DNA of 64,000 bases, taken from Rhizophagus irregularis (Eukaryota; Glomeromycota; Glomeromycetes; Glomerales; Glomeraceae). The number at the start of each line of letters is the position of its first letter. Position 1 is the first letter of the stretch. The position numbers and the translations under genes are program-made. The notes beneath the pieces are model-generated. The model was not told the origin of the DNA. It saw only the letters and a program-made list of their open reading frames with translations, and searched no databases. Below, one piece after another: positions 34,018-44,660 of this stretch. Location: contig NC_089437.1 of assembly GCF_026210795.1 (NCBI RefSeq), positions 3,658,001 to 3,722,000 of the forward strand. Reading direction: 5' to 3'.

Positions 34018-34876
34018 TATCCTTTCACATAAAAAATAGGAAATAAAAAAAAAAAAGAAAAAATAGAGGAGAAAGAAATTTTTTTTTTTTTTTAAGGAAA
34101 GAATCTTGTTATATTTACTAATATATAAAAAAATTAGTGATCATGTGGATTTGTATTACGGAAATCGATGATTTTTCTAACGCTGAAATTGTGGATTGAT
34201 AAAAAAAATTTTGTTACACATGACAATGAATATTTACCAGAGGATTATCTTCAATTGATTAAAATAGAGTCTCACATTTTAAGTACGTATGAGTCATGTG
34301 TGTAGCATGGTGCAATTATAGATGCGTCGTGAAAGGAGGGGCTACAATATTGTTTATCTACAGTTACTAACCTGCATCACTTGGGCTGTTGATATTTTAG
34401 TCATCTGATTTATTTGATGTATCTGATGTACATAAAGTTCCTTGATAAGCACTTACACAAATTTAGTTAATTAAAATATATTTGTATGATCATTACTAAA
34501 AATTTACATTTTTGTTAAACCTAAAAAAATTTGTACGACAAAATTGAGTTATTTATATTATGCCTAAACCCTAAAAAGATTATTTTTTTTTTTTTTTTTC
34601 TATGAAGGAGAAAAAAATTTAGTTTCATGATTAATTATTTTTCCTTTTACTTAATTAATTGACATTATTAAAATGTTTATATTTCTTTTTATTTTATGAT
34701 TTTTTAAATGAAATTATTTTTATTTTTATAACGAGAAAAAAAAAAAATTTAAATTTTTGTGTTTATATAAATTTGGTAATTTTTTTTTATATTTGTAAAA
34801 TACTTATAAATAAGGATTGAAAAAAAAAATATTTAATTTTTTTTTTATTTTTTTTTAAAAGATCATTAAAAAAAAA
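34018..34876. other. Divergent intergenic region
   Basis: About 860 bases between the start of the minus-strand membrane protein gene and the start of the plus-strand secreted protein gene. Long A and T runs, no ORF. Promoters of both genes must lie here, but no distinctive motif stands out beyond ttatataaa near 34762. Confidence 0.5.
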
Positions 34877-35544
34877 ATGAAATTTTTGAAATTATTCATC
34901 TTAATAATACATTTATTATTAATACCATCGGTAGTATTATCAAAAAGAAGATGTAAACAACGTTGGAATATTCCTAACGATGAAACAGCAACAATAACGT
35001 TTGATTCCGAATCATTATCGGGTCATTTCATCCTTTACGATGATTTACATAAAAGTGGAACGCAAATAAAAGGATTATTTGAAAGAGGATTAGTTAGACA
35101 AAGATGGTTACCACCTAATTATACATATAAATTCATAGCATTTATGAAATCCACATGTAAGGATTTAACGGATAACGTATTTTATCAAATTGATGTTACA
35201 GATAGTTTTGTACCTAGAAGAAAAGGTTTAATTAATGAAAGAGGTGGTATGAATAAAATGATTAAATCTACAATGTTATCTTGGTATTGGGGACCTAATG
35301 TTGATATTGCCATTGTCGCTTATGAAAATCAAGCAAATATAAAACAGAGAGAAGTTTGGAAAAAAATTTCCGTAAGTATAGAATAAATTTGGGGATATAA
35401 ACAAAGCATATATACATACATATATATATATATATATAACAATTTCTTCTATTTCTTTCTTTTTAGTGTACCGAGGTTGTGAGCAAACCTGATACATTAT
35501 CGAATATTCTAGGCGATGATGCTATGGACGACGATGATGACTAA
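34877..35544 (+). CDS. Small secreted protein with acidic C-terminal tail
   Basis: Two exons: 34877-35371 (donor gtaagt after KKIS) and 35467-35544, about 190 residues. A typical signal peptide (MKFLKLFILIIHLLLIPSVV, cleavage likely after residue 22) is followed by a basic start (KRRCKQRW), a beta-rich-looking central part (ATITFDSESLSGHFILY), one sequon (NYT) and WYWGPNVDIAIVAYENQ. The second exon gives CTEVVSKPDTLSNILGDDAM and ends in a run of five Asp. Three cysteines remain after processing. There is no transmembrane segment or GPI signal. The central pattern faintly recalls Cu/Zn-superoxide-dismutase-like folds, but no metal-binding histidines are present, so I do not assign that. Size and secretion make it a candidate symbiosis effector or wall protein. 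Function unknown. Confidence 0.75.
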
Positions 35545-36069
35545 AATAAATTTACTTTTATTATTGGTTTAAATTTCAAGAAAAACAACATTTTAATAAC
35601 ATTTTTATGCAACAAATTTTTGTATATAATTAAGTATGAAAAAATCAAAAGGTTTCATAATATAAAAATAAACGATTTGCCGCAGAAAATAAAAATATTT
35701 TTATTACTGTATATTATTATTATTATTATAATGCACATCAATTTTGCCAAGAAAATGATCCCGCTAAAAATATTCACCGCAATTAAATAAATATGGTAAA
35801 GATTAAAAAAATTAATAATTTGTGTTACATAATTACGTAATCAAGATTTACCTTACTTATCAATGATTATCGGAACAAAGAAGCCGTGAATCAGAGGATA
35901 ATTGTTACACGAGAATTCTTTAAATACTCGTAATTTTTTTAAATTTGATTAATTGATTAATTGGTTGAATGACAACATACTGACCTCAAATAATTTAAAA
36001 AAGGAATTGATCTACCCGCCTTTTTTTTTTTAATTACAAAAAAATTGGTTATGATAAACAAATTTAAAC
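35545..36069. other. Intergenic, no gene
   Basis: AT-rich spacer between the secreted protein gene and F-box 2, without open frames or repeats worth noting. Confidence 0.5.
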
Positions 36070-37974
36070 ATGTTCTTAAGTAAGTTGTGTTTTTTTCTTC
36101 GTTTTTCTTTAAAATATATAATAACTTTATAATAACAACTTTTTATTATATCTTTTTTAGATACAAAATCTCCAGTTCAACTTATAAAACATAGGATAAA
36201 GAGTTTTAAACATGAAGATGTTAATATTAATAATAAATTTCAAGGATTTGAATTTAAAGAATTTTCAGAATTTTCAGAATCTCAAAATCATATTATGCAA
36301 AAACTTCCATCAAATTGTTTTGAAGAAATTTTAGATTCAATGGATAATGATAGAAATACTTTATTCTCATGTGCTTTAGTAAATCGACATTGGTGTAGAT
36401 TATCGATACCGTTATTATGGCGTCGACCATTTGAATATGGATATCCAAAAGATTTTGGTTTAAAATTATTAAAAATTTATATTAGTTTTTTAGCAGTAGA
36501 AGAAAAAGAATTATTAAGAGCTCAAGATATTAAAGTACCAGATAATATTAATAACAGTAACAGTAATAATAATAAATTATTATTTGAATATCCAAAATAT
36601 ATTCAATATTTTGATATAAATAATTTTATTTATGCAATAAAATTATGGATATTTAATAATAATAATAATAAGAAAGTTTATGATCCAAATAAATTGGAAC
36701 AAAAAATTCATTTACTTGCAAGATTATTGGGAAATTTATTTTGTAAATATTCTAATGGATTTAAATTAATCAATTATCAAAATAATAATGATATCAAATA
36801 TACTGATATTACTTCATATAATGGAATTGAATCAGTATTACATAAATTAAATGAATTCAAATTTCAAAATTTTAATATAATTGAGGAATATTATTTATCA
36901 TGGAATAATTTATTTAATAATTTATCTGAATATACTTATAATATTCAACATTTATCTATTCATATTTATAAAAATAATAGATATGAATATTCTGATATTG
37001 ATGATTCAATAATTAAATTAATTCAAGCTCAAAAAAATTTAGAATATTTATCTTTAAGTAATTTTTGGGGGGATTCTTCGAAATTTTATTCTGCTTTAGA
37101 AGATCATAATAATTCTTTAACTTATTTACGTTTTGAAGGTTTATCTGACGTAATTTTATTAATTAAATTTTTAAATACTTGTAGAAATTTAATTACTTTG
37201 GATTTATTTCAAAGTACTAAAGGTGATGATTTTGAACATAATTTAAATCTTAGTACTTTACCTAATCCTGATTTTAATCTTAACGTTAAAAATTTTTATT
37301 ATAATTTTAATGATACAAATATTCCTACTTTAATTTATTTTCTTAAATTAATTGGTAGAAATTTAAAAATTTTTTCTTCTACTTTATATAAAGTTCCTAT
37401 TCCCGTTCTTATTACTTTAAAAAATTTTAATCCAAATATTACTCATCTTTCTTTAAATATTTCTAATGATTTATTGGAAATTTTTAGTAATTTATTAAAA
37501 AATTTATCTTTAAAATATTTATTTTTAAATGCTTCAAAATATTTTAAATTATCTTTAGATAATATTATTAAATTAGCTGAATCCCTTCCTACTTCTTTAA
37601 TTTATTTAGATATTAATTTTTTTTTAACTTCAAAAGAATTTGAATTTTTATTAATGAAATCTAATTCTAATTTTATTACTATTGCTTTTCATAATATTTT
37701 TGAAAATCATAAAGATTATTTGAAAATTATGGTGGATCATGTTATTATTAATGATTTTACTTCTTTAAGAGAGATTAGATTTCAAAAGGATTTTTTTAAT
37801 AGGGATCATATTGAAAATTTTCAAAGGTGGTTAAATGATGAATTAAATTATGTTATCGATAATTATAGTAGTAGTGGTAATGGTAATAATATATTAAAAG
37901 AATTAAAAGTTAGCGAAATTAAACCTTATAATAAGAATTTTAATTCTTATTGGTATAAATGGGAGGAATATTGA
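36070..37974 (+). CDS. F-box protein 2 with 10-nt first coding exon
   Basis: The long frame can start at the internal ATG 36295, but it stays open upstream to an acceptor at 36159-36160 and gives sensible text (TKSPVQLIKHRIKSFKH). A tiny exon ATG-TTC-TTA-A at 36070-36079 followed by gtaagt joins it in frame across an 81-nt intron. This yields about 607 residues, and the other nearby ATG (36051) gives a stop after splicing. The F-box lies at about residues 50-94 (LPSNCFEEILDSM, SCALVNRHWCRLSIPLLW, RRPF). The rest is Asn-rich with irregular leucine-rich segments (LEYLSLSNFWGD, LIYLDINFFL). It is paralogous in layout to F-box 1 (both have WRRPF and similar spacing) but diverged. Likely role: substrate receptor of an SCF ubiquitin ligase. 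Substrate unknown. Confidence 0.85.
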
Positions 37975-38186
37975 GGATTATTGGATTAATGGTGACAGCG
38001 TTTGAAGATGTATATTTTTTTTTAATACAACATATTTAAATATTATATAATATATCAAACTATTTGTATCGTGATTATACGATTTTATTGGATTGTATTC
38101 ACTTTTTTTATAATTTAACTTTTTTGATTTAATCATTTAAATCGGTGTGTAATGGCGGTTCTTAATTTTGAAGTATTGAAACGTAT

Positions 38187-38315
38187 GGTATCGGATATTA
38201 CGTCGAAAGTCATTTCACCGAAAAATAATCTCTGGCTTATGAGTTATTCATAATGTTGGCCCAATTTTTCGTTGAAATGTCGATGAAATGGCTTTTGGCG
38301 AAATGTCCCGTAACC
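38187..38315 (+). mobile_element. TTCGCCGAA-type element, copy d (129 bp)
   Basis: The smallest copy: ggtatcggatattacgtcga on the left and ggcgaaatgtcccgtaacc on the right, with little between. It sits 0.2 kb after F-box 2. Confidence 0.65.
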
Positions 38316-38499
38316 ATAAATAAATTTTTATCGAATATTATATTTATGTTCAATAAATGTTATGATGTTTTCTCGATAAAACCATTTGTTTTTAAAAAAA
38401 TAAAGTAATATTATTTTCATACCGTTTCTAAATTTAAGATCCTAAACAAGATTTTTCTTAAAAATTTTTTTTTTTATAAAAAAAACCGATTAAGTAAAG

Positions 38500-38835
38500 A
38501 TTATCCAGATGTTCCGGTACGGATATTTCCGGATGAAGGATTTCTAGTCGGATCGAACGGTTATCCTCGGATTGGAACACTATCTTGGCGCCCCTACAAG
38601 AATGAAATCGAATCGTCCTACAAAAAAACCCAAACCGTTCTAGAAAAAAGAGATCGAATCGTCCGGTTAACCCGAATCGTCCTGGTTACAATCATCCTAC
38701 AGAAAAGAGTTTGGAAATCCGAAACGCTCTACAAAAAGATCGATCCCTAGGCGCTTTTTTTGCTTTTTTTGGTCACCTACAAAAAAGAAAATCTGAAATG
38801 TCCTACAAAAAAAAGAATTCTGAAGCGTCCTACAA
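38500..38835 (+). repeat. Degenerate repeats of an aatcgtcctac-like word
   Basis: Irregular repeats of gaatcgtcc, cctacaaaaaa and gaaa(t/a)cg words between copies d and e of the TTCGCCGAA family, the last being gaagcgtcctacaaaat. It looks like a decayed relative of the same type of subterminal repeat. Confidence 0.45.
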
Positions 38836-39628
38836 AATGGTTACGGTACATTTCGCCGAAACGCATCTCGCAAAAGCCATTTCGCCAAAGGGATGTTTCG
38901 CCGAAGGGACATTTCGCCGAAGCCATTTCGCCAAAGGGATGTTCCGCCGAAGGGACATTTCGCCGAAGCCATTTCGCCAAAGGGATGTCTCGCCGAAGGG
39001 ACATTTCGCCGAAGTCATTTCACCGAATCGTCCATTTCGCCGAAGCCATTTCGCGAAATGTCCCTTCGGCGAAACATCCCTTTGGCCAAAGCCATTTCAC
39101 CGAATCGTCCATTTCGCCGAAGCCATTTCGCCGAAAATGATAGCGATTATCACTTTTATAAAAATATTAATCGCGCAATGAAAATAAAATTTATTTATTT
39201 ATTTATTAAATTACATCAGGAACCTTAATAGATATTCTGATTTGCACTTGAATATACACAAATGACAAATGTATAAAATAAATCTTAGACGTTAAATAAT
39301 ATCTTCGATTCTTGATTGAGTACTTTAATATTTTTCATGTTTTAGTTTCTATTTTACATTCTTCTGCCGCATCACCTATTTTTGCAATAAAAATAAAAAT
39401 TAAATAAACGTTTAAACAAAAAATTCTTTTTTATTTTTAAGTGTCTTATTTTCTGTGATAATATCACTTTAACATTCAAGTAACTGATATTAATTGTTAC
39501 GTAATAACTTTATTTTCCTGAAAAAGTTTAAATATTCACGAAAAAAGTAATTATATTTTGTGTTATAGTATTCTAATACATATAATGCTTGTTATCCACA
39601 AAATATTTATATAATATGTTTATTTATT

Positions 39629-40589
39629 GTCCGGAGCGAAGCGAAGGACTATATATGTTTATGAACCTTAACGACATATTGGATCACGTGGCGAAGTCCG
39701 TTTGTCCGCACGCGTCATTTTTGATTGGTCCGCACAGAGCGTGTCATTGAATTGGAAAGAGGTGGTTTTTTTTATTTGTTTTACTTTAAAGAAACGTTTC
39801 TAACGTTTCATTTTTTATTTTTTTTTCTAGGGACGCTGGGTTTTTTGTACACGCCAGTCTTTAAAGTAAAATAGAGAAGAAGGCTTTTCTTATTTGTTTG
39901 ACTTTAAAGAAACGTTTCTAACGTTTCATTTCTTATTTTTTTTCTAGGGTTTCCGGATTTCTTGAACATACCGGACTTTAAAGGTAAATTGGGAAAAGGA
40001 GAGGGTTTTTTTTATTTGTTTGACTTTAAAGAAACGTTTCTAACGTCTCATTTCTTATTTTTTTCTAGGGTTTCCAGATTTTTTGAATATACGGACTTTA
40101 AAGGTAAATCGGGGTTTTTTTTATTTGTTTGACTTTAAAGAAACGTTTCTAACGTTTCATTTTTATTTTTTTTTCTAGGGATGCTGGGATTTTGTACATG
40201 GCAGACTTTTAAAGGTAAATAAGGAAGAGGGACTTTTCTTATTTGTTTGAGTTTAAAGAAACGTTTCTAACGTTTCATTTCTTGTTTTTTTCTAGGGGCG
40301 CCAGGATTTTGTACACACTGGACTTTTAAAGGTAAATTGGAAAGAGCAGATTTTTTATTTGTTTGATACTTTTTCGATAGGGTTTTTTAAATAAATTTTT
40401 TTTTTTAATTTTTAACTTTAAAGAGATGTTCCTAATGTTTTAATTTTATTTTCTTCGTAGGAACATAGTTTAAACTTAATCATTTTTTATCTTGTTTAGC
40501 TAATCTTGAAAAGTACAAATAAATAAAAATTTTTAAATTTTTTATACAAAATTTTTCGCTCCGGACTCACAACGGTTTCCGTTTCCTAG
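39629..40589 (+). mobile_element. GTCCGGAGCG-type element, copy C (nested, 961 bp)
   Basis: Ends gtccggagcgaagcgaagga and gtttccgtttcctag are as in copy B, with cgctccggac before the right end. The interrupted target (gtttattta, then tatactgtatat) is continuous in copy a near 6970. Unlike copy B it contains a large internal tandem repeat (39765-40380) and no protein-coding frame. Confidence 0.75.
39765..40380 (+). repeat. 109-122-bp tandem repeat with exon-like units
   Basis: The palindromic word gaaacgtttc recurs at 39791, 39909, 40031, 40140 and 40258. A sixth, diverged unit follows. Each unit contains a T-rich tract ending in tttctag or ttctagg, about 35-45 bases with more G and C, and then tttaaag|gtaaat. 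The layout is thus acceptor, short exon-like segment, donor. Confidence 0.8.
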
Positions 40590-40793
40590 TATACTGTATA
40601 TTTTTTTTTAAAAAAAAAACTGATTAAAAATCAACAGAAATCAAAAACTTCAAAATCAAATGATTCTGATCATGAAATTCACCAATCTAAGACTTCTTTC
40701 CATTCGGCGAAATGGCTTCGGCAAAATGTCCATTCACCGTGAAATGGAGTTTCGGCGAAACGTCTCTTCGGCGAAATGTCCTGTGCTTAGCGG

Positions 40794-41114
40794 TTCCCAT
40801 CTACGGGCGAAAAGAACATCAGTTGACTGATATCTGCACTGTATCTATGAAATAAACTTCAAACTATGTTGAAGCTCTGATATTATGAAATTCAATCATT
40901 TTGGAAACGGCTAATTACTATTATTCAACACGATCAAAAAAGTTGGATTTATTTAAATTGTTTAATTTCAATTTGAATTATTTGTAATTACAAGTATTTT
41001 TAAATTAAATTACTAATTACTAATATTTTTAAATTTTGTAAGTGAATTTAAAAAATGAATATTTTAATAAAAATAAAATAATAACTCTTTTCCTTATCAT
41101 TCAATGATTGTTGG
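40794..41114. other. Spacer 3' of the subtilisin gene
   Basis: AT-rich, no gene. It should contain the 3' end of the minus-strand subtilisin transcript. No clear terminator motif is visible. Confidence 0.5.
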
Positions 41115-42659
41115 TTATGGTGAAGGGACACGCAATAATACATTAGCAGTTGGGCGATATTTGAGGCCTTGAATTTTATCTTTAGAAGCAATTCTCAAGA
41201 GTTCTGCTTTAGATTGTTCAGGAGTGAAATCACCGTTAGCTAGCATCAAAGCAATAGCACCAGAAACATGCGGAGCGGAAAGACTTGTTCCTGATTCCAA
41301 TTTAATTTCACTAGGATTTCCAATTCCAGCTACTGGAACATTTTCGCCCGGAGCAAAAAGAGTAACACATTTTCCCCAGTTGCACCAATCAGTGATCCAA
41401 TCTTGTTGATTAGTGGTGATCTTAGATGCAGTGACAGTTACCACCGTTTCAACTTTACCTGGGAAAAATCCACACGCATCTAGATTTCTATTGCCAGCTC
41501 CGACAACAAAATGAATTCCAGCTTCAACTGCCTTACTTGCTGCATCACCAACAGCAGAATCTGTTGAAGTCGCTGACAAACTTTTTTTTTTAAAAAAAAA
41601 ATTCAGCATATATAAAATATTTTACAGTATATTTCATATTAATATTAACTTACTTTAAAACTATTTTCCTTCCAGGATCATTTGCTTTTTGTTGCATAAC
41701 ATAAGTGATTCCATTAATAATGTTTTGTGAAGTTAATGGACAATCGTTTCCCGTTATTTTGACACCAATTATATTTGCATTACTTGCAACTCCAAGAGTT
41801 TTTCCTCCTACAAGACTGGCAACATTTGTTCCATGTCCATTGTCATCTGCTGGATTGTTACAAAAAGTCTTTTCAACTATGGTTTTACCTTGTCTACCTT
41901 GAAACTCTTCATGTTCAAGAAAAATTCCTCTAAAATAAAAAGTAATAATTATTATTACGGTTAATCAATGCATAAAAAATTGCATTGCATATAGTAATTT
42001 TTAATACACACGAATCTACTACAAATACATCAACTCCCGCTCCAGCACTATCAGGATATATATATTTCAAGTCCAAAGGAAAATTTTCCTGATCAATACG
42101 ATCAAGATTCTAAAATAAAAAAAGGTGTAAAAAAACTTTTCATTAAAAAAAAAAAAAATTGTTTCTCAAATTGTCCAATACTTACAGGCATTTTATCAGC
42201 AAGTCTTTCGGCTCTTCGTACAAATGGCGCTTGTTTAAAAACTTCATTTTCAAATGGATCTTCAATAACCTTATTTTCATTTACTATTGCAACATCATTA
42301 AGTTTAGACAAATAATTCTCAACAAAACTTTTGGTAAATTTGGTAGTATATCCAGCAATCATTCCTTTTACACTGAAATCGAAAATCACATTATTGTTAT
42401 CTTTAATGGAGGAAAAATCTAATTCATGAACATTATGTCTTTCTCTCTGTAGACATTTTTCTAACATTTCAAAATGATTCTTTACAACAGAATCATAATT
42501 TGTAGCATCTGTTTTTAACACAACGTTATAATCTATGAGTGGTTCGTTTGTTCCACTAAGATTTGGACATGTAGCATCATCTGAAGTTAGTGGTGCTGAA
42601 ATAATGAAATAGGGTAAGTTAAGAATAAGTAAAATATTTAGGATTCTTTTTGAAAACAT
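41115..42659 (-). CDS. Secreted subtilisin-like serine protease (S8, proteinase K type)
   Basis: Four exons on the minus strand: 42659-42186, 42109-42012, 41929-41654 and 41580-41115, introns of 76, 82 and 73 nt, 437 residues. A signal peptide (to about residue 22) is followed by an inhibitor-I9-type propeptide (about 35-130; DYNVVLKTDATN, FSVKGMIAGYT). The catalytic triad is Asp190 in VFVVDSG, His223 in NGHGTNVAS and Ser382 in GTSLSAPHVSG. Asn313 in VGAGN serves the oxyanion hole. The Asp motif is completed across the second splice junction, whose donor is the unusual gtgtgt. Length and order match fungal secreted proteinase-K-like enzymes, which degrade extracellular protein after removal of the propeptide. 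All key residues are present, so I expect an active enzyme. The GHGTNV variant (usually GHGTHV) is mild. The last intron lies between T10-A10 runs, so its acceptor is the least certain. Confidence 0.92.
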
Positions 42660-42713
42660 CTTGATATTATAGTTAATGATCGATACATTAAATTATCCAT
42701 TTTGAGGGCTTCA

Positions 42714-42721
42714 TTTATATA
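42714..42721 (-). promoter_or_regulatory. TATA-like box of the subtilisin gene
   Basis: tatataaa on the minus strand about 55 bases before the ATG, in a stretch otherwise not dominated by TA repeats. The spacing is reasonable for a short leader. Confidence 0.4.
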
Positions 42722-42724
42722 AAG

Positions 42725-44312
42725 TTTTTCTCTAGGGATAGTCATATTTGATAGTTTATTTCGTTCTTTCAATTAATTAGATTTAATTTGTACAAAATAA
42801 ATCAAACCAAATAATAATTTCATAAAGCTAATTAAATAAGAATGAATGTTTGTGGGGTATTACTAATTACAATTACTTTATTCTGGGAATAATTAATTTT
42901 AGGATAATCTTAAAAAGAAAATCCTTAAAACCATGCGGTAAAAACATCCCTTTTATAATAAATTTTTTCCTTAATATTGCTCACCACATAACATTAATGT
43001 TTATCAAATATTTCGATCAGTTAACAGCAAAAAAAGCTATTATCCTTTCCTTAACAAGAAATTTACTTGCTCATCAAATATTTCGAAGATTAGACCATTA
43101 TGAATTAACTATTACTGTTTAATAAAAATAAAAAGACCATTATGAATCAATTATAGTAAAAAAACTGTATCTTAATGATGATCAAAAAATGTGTTGCACA
43201 TCCATACCGATGTTGGACAACTTTCCCAACCTTTCGACAACGATTGCCCGACAAGACATATTCTCGGATGAACATTTTAATGCTGTAGTATAATTTAATA
43301 CAATGGCTGGCTTTGTTGATATAAAGTTAATTTTTTCCACAATGATTAATTGAATTCATATGAAATCCGTTAATAAGAGATTTCCATAAAGGGAAACCAG
43401 TATCTTTTATTAGAAAATAATTAAATTTTGTATTACGAAAATTAAAACTTCATGAGGCTTTGATTACAGAAATGGTAATAATAACAATCTTTTAATTTTA
43501 GGAATTGGTTGATAAAATAATTTAATTTATTATGTGATTATGGGATTGGCTTTAGATAGATAATTCTTTAATTTTAATTATTAACAGATCATCTGTGATT
43601 AAAGAAATTTCTTTTGACCCCTGTTTTATTTATACTTTTTTTTATCTCTACTTCTAAATTTATGGATTTTCAGATTTTTAGAGTTTTTCACTTATCTATT
43701 TTTTAAAATCAAAATGAACCATATAGTATGCAATTTAATAAATGCAACTAAAATATCATATTTTTCTAAGGAAGCAATGGGTTGCTGCTAGTTATTTTAT
43801 TAAAAATTTGCACTATGAAATGAAATATACTGTATACATGAAATTGCAAATTTTTATTAAATAAATATATGAATAAACAAATAAAAATTTTCTCCATATA
43901 TTTTATTTTAAATAACTTTTTTAATGTAAATGTCATGTTGGAAAAATGTCTGTTGGGATATGTATTGTCAGGATAATGCCATATCAGGAAAAATAGCATG
44001 TCGGTATAATATCCATTGGGTAATGTGTTATGTCAGTAAAATGTTCATTTGGGAATATACAGTATCTTGTCAGGCAATCATTGTTGGGCAAAGGGTATAT
44101 CAGAAAAAAGGTTATTCAGAAATCGTGGTATAACCATACATACATGCTAATGTTACCAGGCGAAACTTATCGGAAATTTTGCGAAATGTCAAAACTCTAC
44201 TTAGTAACGTTTAATCTGATAACGAAATGTTTTGGCAATATCGAAACGTCTAAACTATGCGAAATGTCAAAACTGTGGCAAAATGTTTCAGCCAATTAAA
44301 ATGCGATGATCT
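42725..44312. other. Intergenic with a degenerate subterminal-repeat stretch
   Basis: No gene. Between about 43930 and 44130 the words atgttgg, tgttggga, atgtcag and gtcggtataat recur at roughly 15-20-base intervals. This is the same kind of mosaic as the TTCGCCGAA arms but built from a different core word. Words such as gcgaaatgtcaaaact recur at 44180 and 44260. Confidence 0.4.
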
Positions 44313-44660
44313 TAACTAGGAACTTGATACAATTTTTTATTTGGAACGGCCAATTTGCTTCCTTTAGGTAAGTGCAGAAAATTTATTTTATCTTTTTTTT
44401 ACATTCTTTGGAAATACTAATTGTTCCTTCTTTTTCTTCTTTTTAGGAACCGTTAGAACAGCCATTTAACCTTTTTAAAATGGGAGTTTTTCATATCTTT
44501 TCTGTTTTCTTTTTAGGAATATTGCCAACCATTTTTTTTTTATAGAAACTAGTTAGAATGGCCATTTGGTTTCTTTAAAGTAAAGTGAATTTTTTTTATT
44601 CATTTTTTTTTATAAACCTTATTAACCATTCTTCTTTTTTGATAGAAATTAATTAAATAA
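44313..44660 (+). repeat. Degenerate repeat with exon-like units (second site)
   Basis: Three to four related units: taggaacttgatac, taggaaccgttagaac, taggaatattgcc and atagaaactagttagaat, each preceded by a long pyrimidine tract. Two are followed by gccatttg, a T-rich word and gtaagtg or gtaaagtg. Like the array at 39.8 kb they look like short exons between acceptor and donor signals, but no long ORF results. Confidence 0.5.

Larger units (their letters stand above)
38839..40793 (-). mobile_element. TTCGCCGAA-type element, copy e (large, invaded)
   Basis: Starts ggttacggtacatttcgcc, then about ten tandem words of the form ttcgccgaagggacat or ttcgccgaagccat (38860-39138). The same AT-rich core as copy a follows in inverted orientation (39139-39627, resuming 40590-40690), and a closing arm with complementary words ends near gcggttccc. 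The core is split by a GTCCGGAGCG element at 39629. Overlapping open frames rich in RRNVPSAKHPFGE on both strands are repeat artefacts. Confidence 0.75.

Noticed and set aside
34877-35544. Cu/Zn superoxide dismutase
   Set aside because: Only a vague beta-strand pattern is similar. No copper- or zinc-binding histidines are present.
38711-39228. Several overlapping 60-156-codon frames on both strands rich in Arg, Pro, Phe and Lys
   Set aside because: They are translations of the TTCGCCGAA repeat. All frames stay open because the repeat lacks stop words, and the same happens in copies b and c.
42850-43122. 90-codon ORF upstream of the subtilisin
   Set aside because: No domain, no splice context, low-complexity AT-rich coding. 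Probably chance.
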